DNA from: Thalassotalea sp.
Lineage (GTDB): Bacteria > Pseudomonadota > Gammaproteobacteria > Enterobacterales > Alteromonadaceae
DNA length: 38,504 nucleotides
Assembly: GCA_029237915.1 (NCBI GenBank)
Contig: JAQWHD010000018.1
Location: 1 to 38,504, forward strand
Reading direction: 5' to 3'
Part shown: positions 1 through 8,260 of the stretch, one piece after another
Position numbering within the stretch: the stretch's first letter is position 1
Layout of the letters: each line of letters opens with the position of its first letter
Made by a program: the position numbers and the translations under genes
The notes under the pieces: generated by a model
Seen by the model: only the letters and a program-made list of their open reading frames with translations
What the model was told of the DNA's origin: nothing
Databases searched by the model: none

Positions 1-204
1 ATAACCACTGCTATCTTTTAACCACCGAATTTGACCAATACGCTCTGATTCAAACTCTTTATCTTCATATATACGCTTAATAGACAACGGCTCTTTGCCC
101 GCTGTTTTGCTGTCTTCTTTAGTTGTTGGGGTATTGTTACATGCCAATAAAGTGACACTAACCACAAAAAGTAGTGTGGTTCGAATAATTGAATTGAGGG
201 TCAT
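1..204 (-). CDS. Dipeptidyl peptidase IV-like (S9B) lipoprotein, N-terminal part, cut by window edge
   Basis: The first 68 codons of a gene that runs off the left edge are visible. Translation from the ATG at 202-204 begins with a basic end, a hydrophobic stretch and a lipobox (LLAC, Cys22), so the product should be a lipoprotein anchored in the envelope. After a short linker the sequence has PLSIKRIYEDKEF and, at the cut end, RWLKDSSGY, which resemble the start of the beta-propeller domain of dipeptidyl peptidase IV family serine peptidases. These release X-Pro dipeptides from peptides. The catalytic Ser/Asp/His domain lies outside the window and cannot be checked. An AAGGA ribosome site lies 6 to 8 bases before the ATG. 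The lipoprotein reading is firm; the S9 family call rests on two short motifs only. Confidence 0.6.
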   Translation of the reverse strand, partial: MTLNSIIRTTLLFVVSVTLLACNNTPTTKEDSKTAGKEPLSIKRIYEDKEFESERIGQIRWLKDSSGY

Positions 205-376
205 AGGTTTTCCTTAGTACTATCCCATGATTTTAAATTGACCAAGGCGTAAAGGCAAACCTATTCATAGCCATAAACGGGTGATTGAACTCAAAGTGCC
301 TGATCCACTGATAGTTAATGACTATGATTTAAAAAAGATTTAAGGTGGTCAGTAACGATTTTATCGAGATGTTATT

Positions 377-598
377 ATGAACAATGATGAGACTAAAGAA
401 AAAGACAACAATAGCGCTTCATTAAAAGATGTAGCAGGTAGTGTTGCTGCCGCGTTCATTGGTGTGCAAAGTGATAAAAACCGAGAGCGTGATTTTACTA
501 AAGGTAAATTTAGCCATTTTGTCGTCGTTGGTTTAATTGGTGTGGTGTTATTTGTAGGTATCTTGATTGGTATAGTTAGCTTAGTATTACCAAGCTAA
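377..598 (+). CDS. DUF2970 family small membrane protein
   Basis: A 73-residue protein. Residues 1-20 are polar and acidic. Residues 22-42 carry the pattern SVAAAFIGVQSDKNRERDF, which I recognise as the conserved core of DUF2970 proteins, usually 60-80 residues long in gammaproteobacteria. Residues 47-70 form one hydrophobic segment, so it is probably a single-pass inner-membrane protein with its N-terminus in the cytoplasm. No function is known for the family. It stands alone, divergent from the peptidase gene and convergent with dam. The ribosome site is weak (GAGATG before the ATG). I see no clear terminator in the 13 bases separating it from dam. Confidence 0.75.
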   Translation: MNNDETKEKDNNSASLKDVAGSVAAAFIGVQSDKNRERDFTKGKFSHFVVVGLIGVVLFVGILIGIVSLVLPS

Positions 599-611
599 CT
601 TTAATGGCTAT

Positions 612-1451
612 TTACTTTTTCGGTTTATAAAGCGCCAATAACTCACCAACCTTTTTCCGATTACTGCCTTTCTGGCTGATTGTTCTTGCCACTTTTAACG
701 ATTTAATTTTATCTGCGTGCTCATAAATTTTACGAGTCCAAATAGTATCGTGGTTAGAAATTAATACCGTGACATTTTTTTCAGCCGTGATTTCTTCCGC
801 CGCATTGGCTAGATCCGCTTGTTCATCTAAACCAAAGCCATTACCAGCATAACTGGTAAAACTTGCCGTTTTACTTAATGGTACATACGGTGGATCGCAA
901 TAAATCACATCGCCATCTTGGGCTCTTGCAAAGGTTTCACGATAATTTTCACAAACAAATTCAGCGTGCTTTGCTTGCTCAGCAAAGGCATTAAGTTCAT
1001 TCAATGGGAAATATGGACGTTTGTACTTACCAAACGGGACATTGTAGCCGCCTTTAGAGTTATAACGACATAATCCATTATAACCATGGCGATTCATGTA
1101 CAAGAACATTAGAGAGCGTTGGTAAGGATCATCTGTGGCATTAAACTGCGCACGTAAATCATAATACTCTTCTGCAATATTATATTCTGGCGTAAACAAC
1201 TTAGCGGCATCTTCGATAAATTGTTCAGGATTGTATTGTAAGATCTTATAAAGATTAATTAAGTCTTTATTAATATCGTTAAGTACGTATTGCTTGAAAT
1301 TGGTATTGAGGAATATAGAGCCTGCACCAGCAAAGGGTTCTATAAGTCGTTGACCTTTTGGCAGCATTTTTCGGATTGTGTCACTTAGGGTATATTTACC
1401 ACCAGCCCACTTTAAAAATGCTCTTTGCTTATTATTATTGCTGTTAGTCAT
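612..1451 (-). CDS. dam: DNA adenine methyltransferase Dam (GATC)
   Basis: Transfers a methyl group from S-adenosylmethionine to N6 of adenine in GATC, marking the parental strand for mismatch repair and timing replication initiation. The 279-residue length fits the family. Residues 12-20 have FLKWAGGKY (the SAM-binding region of alpha-class N6-adenine methylases), an IEPFAGAGS motif follows near residue 38, and the catalytic DPPY is at 186-189. The C-terminal RKKVGELLALY end is also Dam-like. It is last in the minus-strand run after aroB, 58 bases downstream. In many gammaproteobacteria damX lies between aroB and dam; it is absent here. A MutL without an endonuclease motif, encoded later in the window, fits a Dam/MutH-type repair system. 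Confidence 0.96.
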   Translation of the reverse strand: MTNSNNNKQRAFLKWAGGKYTLSDTIRKMLPKGQRLIEPFAGAGSIFLNTNFKQYVLNDINKDLINLYKILQYNPEQFIEDAAKLFTPEYNIAEEYYDLRAQFNATDDPYQRSLMFLYMNRHGYNGLCRYNSKGGYNVPFGKYKRPYFPLNELNAFAEQAKHAEFVCENYRETFARAQDGDVIYCDPPYVPLSKTASFTSYAGNGFGLDEQADLANAAEEITAEKNVTVLISNHDTIWTRKIYEHADKIKSLKVARTISQKGSNRKKVGELLALYKPKK

Positions 1452-1509
1452 ATGCTACTTAGATTGCAAAAGGTTGAGCTATTATGTTCGATGGCGTTAC
1501 TAGAACAGT

Positions 1510-2574
1510 TTAAATAACCAGGGCTAATTGTTCAAAGGTTATATCATCAAAGATATCACTTGCACCGATTGCGGTTGGAATAATCAAACGAATTTTTCCA
1601 GCAAGATTTTTCTTATCACGACTCATGTGTTTGATGAAGTCGTCAAAGCTCATTGATTCTGGGGCTTTTATCGGTAAATCAAAATATTCAATTAATGTGA
1701 TAATTCGAGCAACATCGGCAGCTGATATTAGATTTAAATGCTCAGCTAGTTGCGCTGCTTGTACCATACCGGTAGCAACGGCTTCACCATGTAACCAAAC
1801 GCCATAGCCCATTTCGGCTTCTATCGCATGGCCAAAGGTATGACCTAGGTTTAATAAGGCGCGAACACCTGATTCTTTTTCATCTTGGGCAACAGTATCG
1901 GCTTTTTGCTGACAACAATGCAAAATCATCTGCTTAAGTATTTCAACATCATTAGCTTTAATTGCCGCTTTATTCTGCTCTAACCAGCTAAAAAATTGCG
2001 CATCACCAAGAATGCCATATTTGATCACTTCAGCCATGCCGGCATTAAATTCACGTACTGGCAAAGTTGTTAAGCTATCGGTATCAATAATTACCGCTTT
2101 CGGCTGATAGAAAGCACCTATCATATTTTTACCAAGCGGATGATTAACAGCGGTTTTACCACCAACACTTGAGTCTACTTGCGAAAGTAATGTCGTAGGG
2201 ATTTGAATAAAATCTACGCCGCGCTGATAACACGCTGCCGCAAAACCAGTAATATCACCTATTACACCGCCACCTAAGGCAATTAACGTTGAATCACGAC
2301 CATGATTTTCACTCAACATATGCGCCATTATTTTTTCAAAATTAGCTAAGCTTTTTTCAGCTTCACCATCCTTTAAAGTAACGATATCTACTTTAAAGTC
2401 GGTAAGGATATTAGTTAATTTTTCGAGATAAAGCGGTGCGACAATTTCGTTGGTTACAATACAAACGCGTTTGCTTTTGATGTGTTTGATTAAAGAGCTA
2501 TTAGTTGATAATAGCCCTGAATCAATATAGATAGGATAACTGCGGTCGCCTAATGCAACGTTTAACGATGCCAT
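1510..2574 (-). CDS. aroB: 3-dehydroquinate synthase
   Basis: Second enzyme of the shikimate pathway: converts DAHP to 3-dehydroquinate using bound NAD and a divalent metal, in the cytoplasm. The 354-residue length is typical. Visible family motifs include [11 protein letters not shown] (NAD site, about residues 100-110), the [20 protein letters not shown] core, an AEVIKYG metal-site Glu near 180, and the metal-binding histidines in [10 protein letters not shown] and LHGEAVA near 245-270. The ATG lies only 6 bases after the aroK stop, so the two genes are probably translated together. It precedes dam. Nothing is truncated or missing. Confidence 0.97.
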   Translation of the reverse strand: MASLNVALGDRSYPIYIDSGLLSTNSSLIKHIKSKRVCIVTNEIVAPLYLEKLTNILTDFKVDIVTLKDGEAEKSLANFEKIMAHMLSENHGRDSTLIALGGGVIGDITGFAAACYQRGVDFIQIPTTLLSQVDSSVGGKTAVNHPLGKNMIGAFYQPKAVIIDTDSLTTLPVREFNAGMAEVIKYGILGDAQFFSWLEQNKAAIKANDVEILKQMILHCCQQKADTVAQDEKESGVRALLNLGHTFGHAIEAEMGYGVWLHGEAVATGMVQAAQLAEHLNLISAADVARIITLIEYFDLPIKAPESMSFDDFIKHMSRDKKNLAGKIRLIIPTAIGASDIFDDITFEQLALVI

Positions 2575-2580
2575 TAGATA

Positions 2581-3099
2581 TTAAAAGTCCAAACGCTCTA
2601 CGATTTTATGAGCAACAACTTTTGCACTTTGATCGTCTGTTTGTACGACAACATCAGCAATTTCTTCGTATAAAGGATTACGCTCAAGAGCTAATCTTTC
2701 TAATACTGTACGCGGCTCTTCTTCTGTTTGTAGAAGTGGGCGTTTGCGGTCACGTTGGGTACGAGCCACTTGCTTATCGATAGTCGTTTCTAAATAAACC
2801 ACTATGCCACGAGCGGATAAACGGTTACGAATTTTATCGCTGATCACCGAACCACCACCAGTAGCTAGAACAATGCCTTGTTTTTCAGATAAGTCTTCAA
2901 TGACACCTTCTTCGCGAACACGGAAACCTGCTTCGCCTTCTAAGTCAAAGACCCAAGCAATGTCAGCACCTGTACGACGTTCGATTTCTTGATCCGAATC
3001 GAAAAATTCCAGATGTAGCTTTTCCGCTAATTCTCTGCCAATTGTGCTTTTACCTGCGCCCATAGGGCCGACTAGGAAAATGTTACGTTTTTCTGCCAT
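2581..3099 (-). CDS. aroK: Shikimate kinase I
   Basis: Phosphorylates shikimate at the 3-OH with ATP in aromatic amino acid synthesis. The 172-residue length is standard for AroK. The Walker A loop GPMGAGKST is at residues 11-19, the shikimate/Mg-binding DSD pattern at 34-36 and the GGG shikimate loop near 80-82. The RDRKRPLL lid region follows near 116. It starts the aroK-aroB-dam part of the minus-strand run, 188 bases downstream of pilQ. The order pilMNOPQ-aroKB is widely conserved in gammaproteobacteria. A possible sigma70 promoter in the gap would let aroK be expressed apart from the pilus genes. Confidence 0.96.
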   Translation of the reverse strand: MAEKRNIFLVGPMGAGKSTIGRELAEKLHLEFFDSDQEIERRTGADIAWVFDLEGEAGFRVREEGVIEDLSEKQGIVLATGGGSVISDKIRNRLSARGIVVYLETTIDKQVARTQRDRKRPLLQTEEEPRTVLERLALERNPLYEEIADVVVQTDDQSAKVVAHKIVERLDF

Positions 3100-3205
3100 G
3101 AGATTTCTTTAATACTCGTAAATTGTTATACCAAGCTGAGATTTACGATTAACTTGGTAAGAGTTAACGAAAGTGAGGATACTCCTCGAAAAAATTAAGG
3201 GCGCA

Positions 3206-3235
3206 ATTATCGCAATTGTTTAGGTCAAATTGCAA
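3206..3235 (-). promoter_or_regulatory. Candidate sigma70 promoter for aroK
   Basis: On the minus strand the gap between pilQ and aroK has TTGCAA (3230-3235), an 18-base spacer and GATAAT (3206-3211), a fair match to the -35 and -10 consensus. It lies about 105 bases before the aroK ATG. Between it and aroK are two small dyads: GAGGA/TCCTC at 3175-3187, and TACCAAG/CTTGGTA with 7-bp arms at 3129-3159. These would form hairpins in the aroK leader. Assigned by eye only. Confidence 0.3.
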
Positions 3236-3287
3236 GTAAAGCGCCCATATTTCGTTAAATTTTAGCTAAATCTTTATTAAAGTGCGC

Positions 3288-5360
3288 TTAAAACTTCTCC
3301 GTTACGATTCTTGGTGTAACAAAAATCAGTAACTCTTTCTTCTCATTAAACTCACTAGTGGTTCTAAATAACCAGCCTACGTAAGGGATATCACCAAGCA
3401 CAGGTACTTTAGATACTGAGTTAATTATTTGTTGTTGGTAAATACCACCAAGCACGATAGTTTCACCGTTATTGACTAAAACTTGCGTACCAATTTCTTG
3501 GGTATCGATAGCTGTAGCTAAACCTGTACCCGTTGCAATCGTGTCACCACGAGTATCTTGAGTGATAACTAAGTCTAGAATTATACGGTTATCAGGAGTA
3601 ATTTGTGGTGTTACACGTAATCCTAATACCGCTTTCTTAAACGTTACAGAGGTGGCACCACTTGATGCTGCTGATACGAATGGAATTTCTGTACCCTGCT
3701 CAATGTAAGCTTCTTTCTGGTTCGACGTAGTGATACGCGGACTGGCAATTATTTCACCTTTATTTTCTTGCTCCATTGCAGAAAGCTCAAGATCAAGAAT
3801 AGTACCATCGGCTAAACGTGCAATTTGAAAAGCAATCGCACCAGCTGGATCGGCAACCGGCAAATTAACATTTAAGCGTTGGTCAATTGGCGGAACAATA
3901 CCTGCGTTAGCAGAATCTGCACCTTCTAAACTACCCGAACTAGATGTATCACCACCATTGTGAGTTACCCCCCAACGAATACCTAGCTCTTCAGAAATAT
4001 TATCTTTAACCGTTACCATACGTGATTCTATTACAACTTGGCGAATTGGAATATCAAGCACGTTAATCATACGTTTAATGTCTTCAATACTTTTTGCTGT
4101 ATCTCGAATTAATAACGTATTGGTACGTTCATCAACAGTAACGCTTCCACGTTCTGATAATAAGCTAGTGCCTTCACTTTTTAAGATATTTGAGAAATCA
4201 GCCGCTTTAGCATAATTCACTTGAATATATTCAGCATATAATGGCGCAAGCTCTGAAACTTGTTGTTGAGCTTGTAGTTCTTTGGCTTCTCGAGCTACCA
4301 GTTCATCATTAGGAGCAACCATAAGAATGTTGCCATCCATACGCTTACCTAAACCTTTCACTTTTAAAATAATGTCTAGCGCTTGATCCCAAGGCACACC
4401 ATCTAAACGTAGAGTGATGTTACCGTTTACGGTATCTGATGTTACTAAGTTAAAGCCGTTATAATCAGCGATAATTTGTAATACTGTACGAATTGGGATG
4501 TCTTGGAAGTTTAGAGAAATGGCCTTACCATTAAAGTCTTCGCCATTTTCTAGATAAGATTTTTTCTCTTCTTCTTCTTTAACTGTTAAAGAGAAGATGT
4601 TGTCTATTTGGTCATGCTCGAAAGAGAAAGGCTTACTGGTAGTAATTTCTAAACGAGCACTGCTACCTTCTTTAAAGGTTTCGATGCTAGACACAATAGT
4701 ACCAAAGTCTGTTACATCAAGTTGATACAACAAGTCATCCATAATTGCCGTATTATGGAACTCAATTTGGATTTTTCCTAATTTATCAGCAACATCAACA
4801 ACCGACATACTGTCATCTAGAAAAACTAGAATTTGTCCCGATTCTGCTTCACCTTTTCTAAAGTCGATAGCTTGGATGTTGTTAATGAAATCTGCAGAGG
4901 CGTCATCTGCCGCGGCTTTTGGATTATCAAATGCGGTTAAGCTATTTAATAGGATCACAAATTTACCTTCAACAATAGCCACTTGATAAAGCTTTAGCTC
5001 TTCAAGGAATATCGTTGCAGTAACTTGGCCAGCAACTTGTTTAACGTCTATATATTTAATACCGGCATGATTAACTTGCGTTTCTGCAAGAGGCGCGACA
5101 AAGTCACTAGCATTGAAAGATATTTCAATACGAGCCGGTCCGGTGAATGTTTTTACCGTAGGCTCTTCGGTGATTGCTTCTTCAAAGCCAAAAGTAAACT
5201 CAATTTCATCAGATAGCAGAGTGTTGTAATAAATGTCATTGAGTTTTCCTTGAGCTAAAGAGCTAAAAGAAACTATAAGTAACATTGCTGCCAATGTGCC
5301 TTTGAAAATTCCCTGACCTGATTTTTTTTGCATTATTGTTCTTCTTATACGACTAAACAT
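3288..5360 (-). CDS. pilQ: Type IV pilus secretin PilQ
   Basis: Forms the outer-membrane multimeric channel through which the type IV pilus is extruded. At 690 residues it fits the family. An N-terminal signal peptide (hydrophobic stretch about 18-35, cleavage after SLAQG or nearby) is followed by two AMIN-type peptidoglycan-binding regions (about 40-150 and 165-260), a secretin/TonB short N-terminal region near 285-340 (ISLNFQDIPIRTVLQIIADY), an N1-type domain (about 375-440, with VDERTNTLLIRD), and the C-terminal secretin core (about 500-690, with VPVLGDIPYVGWLF). The first ATG overlaps the pilP stop as TAATG and has an AAGGG site upstream. A second ATG at codon 10 gives a more usual signal peptide length and could be the true start. 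Confidence 0.96.
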   Translation of the reverse strand: MFSRIRRTIMQKKSGQGIFKGTLAAMLLIVSFSSLAQGKLNDIYYNTLLSDEIEFTFGFEEAITEEPTVKTFTGPARIEISFNASDFVAPLAETQVNHAGIKYIDVKQVAGQVTATIFLEELKLYQVAIVEGKFVILLNSLTAFDNPKAAADDASADFINNIQAIDFRKGEAESGQILVFLDDSMSVVDVADKLGKIQIEFHNTAIMDDLLYQLDVTDFGTIVSSIETFKEGSSARLEITTSKPFSFEHDQIDNIFSLTVKEEEEKKSYLENGEDFNGKAISLNFQDIPIRTVLQIIADYNGFNLVTSDTVNGNITLRLDGVPWDQALDIILKVKGLGKRMDGNILMVAPNDELVAREAKELQAQQQVSELAPLYAEYIQVNYAKAADFSNILKSEGTSLLSERGSVTVDERTNTLLIRDTAKSIEDIKRMINVLDIPIRQVVIESRMVTVKDNISEELGIRWGVTHNGGDTSSSGSLEGADSANAGIVPPIDQRLNVNLPVADPAGAIAFQIARLADGTILDLELSAMEQENKGEIIASPRITTSNQKEAYIEQGTEIPFVSAASSGATSVTFKKAVLGLRVTPQITPDNRIILDLVITQDTRGDTIATGTGLATAIDTQEIGTQVLVNNGETIVLGGIYQQQIINSVSKVPVLGDIPYVGWLFRTTSEFNEKKELLIFVTPRIVTEKF

Positions 5361-5893
5361 TAATTCCCTTGCCCCTCTTGATCCGGCTCAACCATAGAGA
5401 TGGTTGTTTCACGTTCAACCCAACAGCCTGCGCCATCAGGAATTAATTCAACTATGATAATTTCTTCTTGGCCAACATTGGTAATGCGACCATTATACAA
5501 ACCTAAATAACTACCCACTGATACTCTGTGCAATGTTGAATCCGATGCTTCAACTAATGCCCAAATAATACCTTGTTCTCCTAATGTACCACTCATATTC
5601 AAACTTTCTAAAGCAAATTTTTCTAAAGGTTGCTTGCGACGTCTTGGATCTGGGTGTAAACAATCGGACATTTGCTGCATTTTTTCTTGAATCGCTTCAG
5701 GTTTAGGTGCAACAAATGGGCTTCGTAATGCAAATGCTGAATAATCAAAGTGTTGAAACTCTGTCAGGGTTGGCATTGGTTTAATTTTATTCGGTGTAGA
5801 TGCTTTAACTTTCTCAATATGAGTGTTGATTTCAGTTAAATCATCAAAACAAGCCGATAATAAGAATACAGAAAGTAAGACTAAATAACGCAT
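5360..5893 (-). CDS. pilP: Type IV pilus assembly lipoprotein PilP
   Basis: Inner-membrane lipoprotein that links the PilN/PilO alignment subcomplex to the N-terminal region of the PilQ secretin. The protein is 177 residues. Its signal ends in the lipobox LLSAC with Cys15 as the lipidated residue. A disordered acidic/proline linker follows, with FALRSPFVAP near residues 55-65, and then the beta-rich homology domain (about 90-165, including GSYLGLYNGRITNV). It is read directly after pilO (stop and start adjacent) and shares one base with pilQ, so translation is coupled. Confidence 0.95.
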   Translation of the reverse strand: MRYLVLLSVFLLSACFDDLTEINTHIEKVKASTPNKIKPMPTLTEFQHFDYSAFALRSPFVAPKPEAIQEKMQQMSDCLHPDPRRRKQPLEKFALESLNMSGTLGEQGIIWALVEASDSTLHRVSVGSYLGLYNGRITNVGQEEIIIVELIPDGAGCWVERETTISMVEPDQEGQGN

Positions 5894-6487
5894 CTATTTG
5901 CTCTCCCTATATTTATATGTTTTTGCTTGCAGCTTCAACGTTAATGAATTGTCACTACCTTTCATATCACCAACAATGGCAAAGTCATGTAAAGTCACAA
6001 TTCTTGGTAAGCCAGAAATCTTAGAAACGAATTCACCAAAGTCATGATAAGAACCGCTTACTTGCACTTCTATTGGTAATTCGGTGTAAAATTCTCGTTT
6101 AATTTCTTCTTGCCAGTTTAGCTTTTTGAAATCTAAGCGTGACGTTGTTCCAACGAAAGTAATATCATCAAGTAACCCTGGAGTTTCATGGCTCTCAGGT
6201 AGACGCTTAACTTGTTTGGCAAACATTTCTTCCGCTTCTTCCATTTGCTCGCGGAATAATTCTAAATTTGCAGCAACAAAATATTTTGCTTGGTAATCGG
6301 TTTTAAGCTTACTTTCTTCTGCGATAACGCGATCAAGTTCAGTAATTTTATCACTTACTAACACGTAATATACGAAATAAGAAACAAACACCACCATAAC
6401 AACTGCTAATATGATCTTCGCAGCTTTTGGCCACTGACCAATATTATTTAGGTCTAAGTTGTCAAATTGTGACATATCAATATTCAT
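5894..6487 (-). CDS. pilO: Type IV pilus inner-membrane protein PilO
   Basis: Partner of PilN in the inner-membrane alignment complex of type IV pili. The 197-residue product has a cytoplasmic N-terminus (about 1-22), one transmembrane segment (about 25-45), a coiled-coil stretch (about 50-100, rich in Glu, Lys and Ala), and a ferredoxin-like periplasmic domain. The latter contains the typical QVSGSYHDFGEFVSKISGLP stretch near 140-160 and IVTLHDF after it. It overlaps the pilN stop by one base. Confidence 0.94.
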   Translation of the reverse strand: MNIDMSQFDNLDLNNIGQWPKAAKIILAVVMVVFVSYFVYYVLVSDKITELDRVIAEESKLKTDYQAKYFVAANLELFREQMEEAEEMFAKQVKRLPESHETPGLLDDITFVGTTSRLDFKKLNWQEEIKREFYTELPIEVQVSGSYHDFGEFVSKISGLPRIVTLHDFAIVGDMKGSDNSLTLKLQAKTYKYRESK

Positions 6488-7062
6488 TATCGACCGCCCC
6501 CATTTGTTGGTGAATCATTAACTAAACCTTGAATCTTCAAGCTCATTTTAAAATCACTCAATAGTTTGCTTGATTTACCTGAATTGGTAATCGATTGAAG
6601 TTCAGCATCTGATAACAAACTCGAGCTTTGAATTTCTCGGATCATGTTAGCCAAATGGTTGTTTGATTCACTCTTACCTTGCAATAACAATTCGTTACCA
6701 CGTTTTTCAAGTTTGGTAATGTAAACACCTGACGGTACAATTTTAGCTATCTCATCGAGTACTTGTGTACCAACGTTACGGCTTTTTTGTAATTGTTCAA
6801 TTAACTTCATACGTTGAATTAGGTCTTTTTTCTTTTTTTCCAAAGTACGGATTTCTGCAATTCGAGAATCTAAGACTTTAATTTCATTAGTTAAATACTG
6901 ATTACGCGCCTTTTGGCCGTCAATTTTTGCTTGATATACTTGGCTAATTAAAAATACCACTAAAAAGCTAATTAACGCTAAGAAAGTTAGTATTGAAAAG
7001 TACTGTTGTTGTTGCTGCCTTTGCGCTTCTTCGCTCCAAGGCAATAGATTTATATGTGGCAT
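6487..7062 (-). CDS. pilN: Type IV pilus inner-membrane protein PilN
   Basis: Pairs with PilO in the periplasm and binds PilM in the cytoplasm through its short N-terminal peptide. The conserved PilM-binding INLLPW motif is at residues 4-9, followed by a Gln-rich run, a transmembrane segment (about 22-42) and a coiled-coil region (about 45-95). The C-terminal ferredoxin-like domain (about 100-180) has VPSGVYITKLEKRGNELLL. Length 191 is normal. The start overlaps the end of pilM by 13 bases. Confidence 0.95.
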   Translation of the reverse strand: MPHINLLPWSEEAQRQQQQQYFSILTFLALISFLVVFLISQVYQAKIDGQKARNQYLTNEIKVLDSRIAEIRTLEKKKKDLIQRMKLIEQLQKSRNVGTQVLDEIAKIVPSGVYITKLEKRGNELLLQGKSESNNHLANMIREIQSSSLLSDAELQSITNSGKSSKLLSDFKMSLKIQGLVNDSPTNGGGR

Positions 7063-8129
7063 GGCGAAAAACTCCTTAATGCCAAGCCTGAGGCTACCAT
7101 TAATTGCGGTGCTACCTTAATCAATGCCTCCTCATCAACTTGTTGACCCAGTTCCATAGAGTTAAATGGGTTTGCAATGATAGTGTGAATTCCAAGTTCA
7201 GCGGATAATAGCTCTTGAATGCTCTCAAGGGCCGCGGTTCCACCAGAAACAACTAAATAATCTAACTTTTCTTTACCGCTAAAGGTTAGATACATTTGAA
7301 TTGCACGTCTAATTTGCTGAATTAGTGTGGTTTGGAACGGAGCTAGCACTTCAAAAGTGTAAGTTGGAGGAAGTGCGTTACTAATTTTTTCTTTTTCGGC
7401 TTCTTCGAACGACTTATTATAATAAGATACGATTGAACGGGTATATTGTTCACTACCAAATAATTGATCGCGAGTATAAATATTTTTACCATCTTCATTA
7501 ACGGTAAACAATGTCATGGTTGCGCCAATATCAATAAAAGCTACCACTTTATCGCTAGCGTCATCAGGTAGCATTGGCATACATAAGTCTGCAGCACGAT
7601 TTAACGCATAAGATTCGACATCAACCACTTTTGTTTTAAAGCCACCGGCATCTAGACCTGCAACTCTTGCTTCAATAGTTTCTGTTCGCACAGCACTCAG
7701 TAATACGTTTACTTTACTTGGATCGGATTCATTAACTTCTAGCTTTTCAAAGTCTAAGCTAACTTCATCAAGTGGATATGGGATAAGGCTATCGGCTTCA
7801 ATTTCAATTTGGCTGGCAAGTTCATCTTCATTTAGGGAAACATCCATATAAATGATTTTAGTGATCACTGTCGAACCTGATACAGCAACCGCTGCATTTT
7901 GTACGGACGAGATAACTTTTTTGCGAATTTTTCGAACGACAGCGCCAACCGCTTCAATATCTTGTACTTTGCGATCGACAACAGCCCCTTTTGGCATGGG
8001 CTCGACTGAAAAAGCTTGTAGCTGATAACCATTCTTGTCTTCGTTTATAAGAACAGCTTTAACGGAATGTGAACCAATATCAATTCCGACCATCAACGAT
8101 GCTTTTTTATTCCATAATTTATCTAGCAT
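7050..8129 (-). CDS. pilM: Type IV pilus actin-like ATPase PilM
   Basis: Cytoplasmic actin-fold protein of the type IV pilus machine that binds the N-terminus of PilN. At 359 residues it matches the family. The phosphate-1 motif MVGIDIGSHSVKAV is at about 13-26, a second IDIGATMTLF motif at about 200-209 and the adenosine motif VVSGGTAAL near 285-293. It is first in the pilMNOPQ run, with an AGGAAGT ribosome site just before the ATG, and divergent from mrcA. The last residues (FSPCHI) are encoded in the part overlapping pilN. Confidence 0.96.
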   Translation of the reverse strand: MLDKLWNKKASLMVGIDIGSHSVKAVLINEDKNGYQLQAFSVEPMPKGAVVDRKVQDIEAVGAVVRKIRKKVISSVQNAAVAVSGSTVITKIIYMDVSLNEDELASQIEIEADSLIPYPLDEVSLDFEKLEVNESDPSKVNVLLSAVRTETIEARVAGLDAGGFKTKVVDVESYALNRAADLCMPMLPDDASDKVVAFIDIGATMTLFTVNEDGKNIYTRDQLFGSEQYTRSIVSYYNKSFEEAEKEKISNALPPTYTFEVLAPFQTTLIQQIRRAIQMYLTFSGKEKLDYLVVSGGTAALESIQELLSAELGIHTIIANPFNSMELGQQVDEEALIKVAPQLMVASGLALRSFSPCHI

Positions 8130-8260
8130 AACTTCCTGTGATCATTCTTATTTTTTTTCTTATATAAACATAATATAACTAAAAATACATTTATTACACT
8201 AAATATCTCTATATAATAGTAATATATTTCTTCTAATTTAACTTTTTGGTAACAAAAACA
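8130..8260. promoter_or_regulatory. Divergent pilM / mrcA control region
   Basis: An AT-rich 131-base gap between divergent genes. On the plus strand TATAAT at 8212-8217 is a perfect -10 hexamer, with TTTATT 16 bases upstream as a poor -35, and could drive mrcA. On the minus strand several TATATT or TATAAT-like hexamers lie 40-90 bases before pilM, but none has a convincing -35. No other motif was seen. Confidence 0.35.

Noticed and set aside
3230-3293. AAGCGC / GCGCTT arms after the pilQ stop considered as a terminator
   Set aside because: The arms are short with a long AT-rich loop and no T-run follows.
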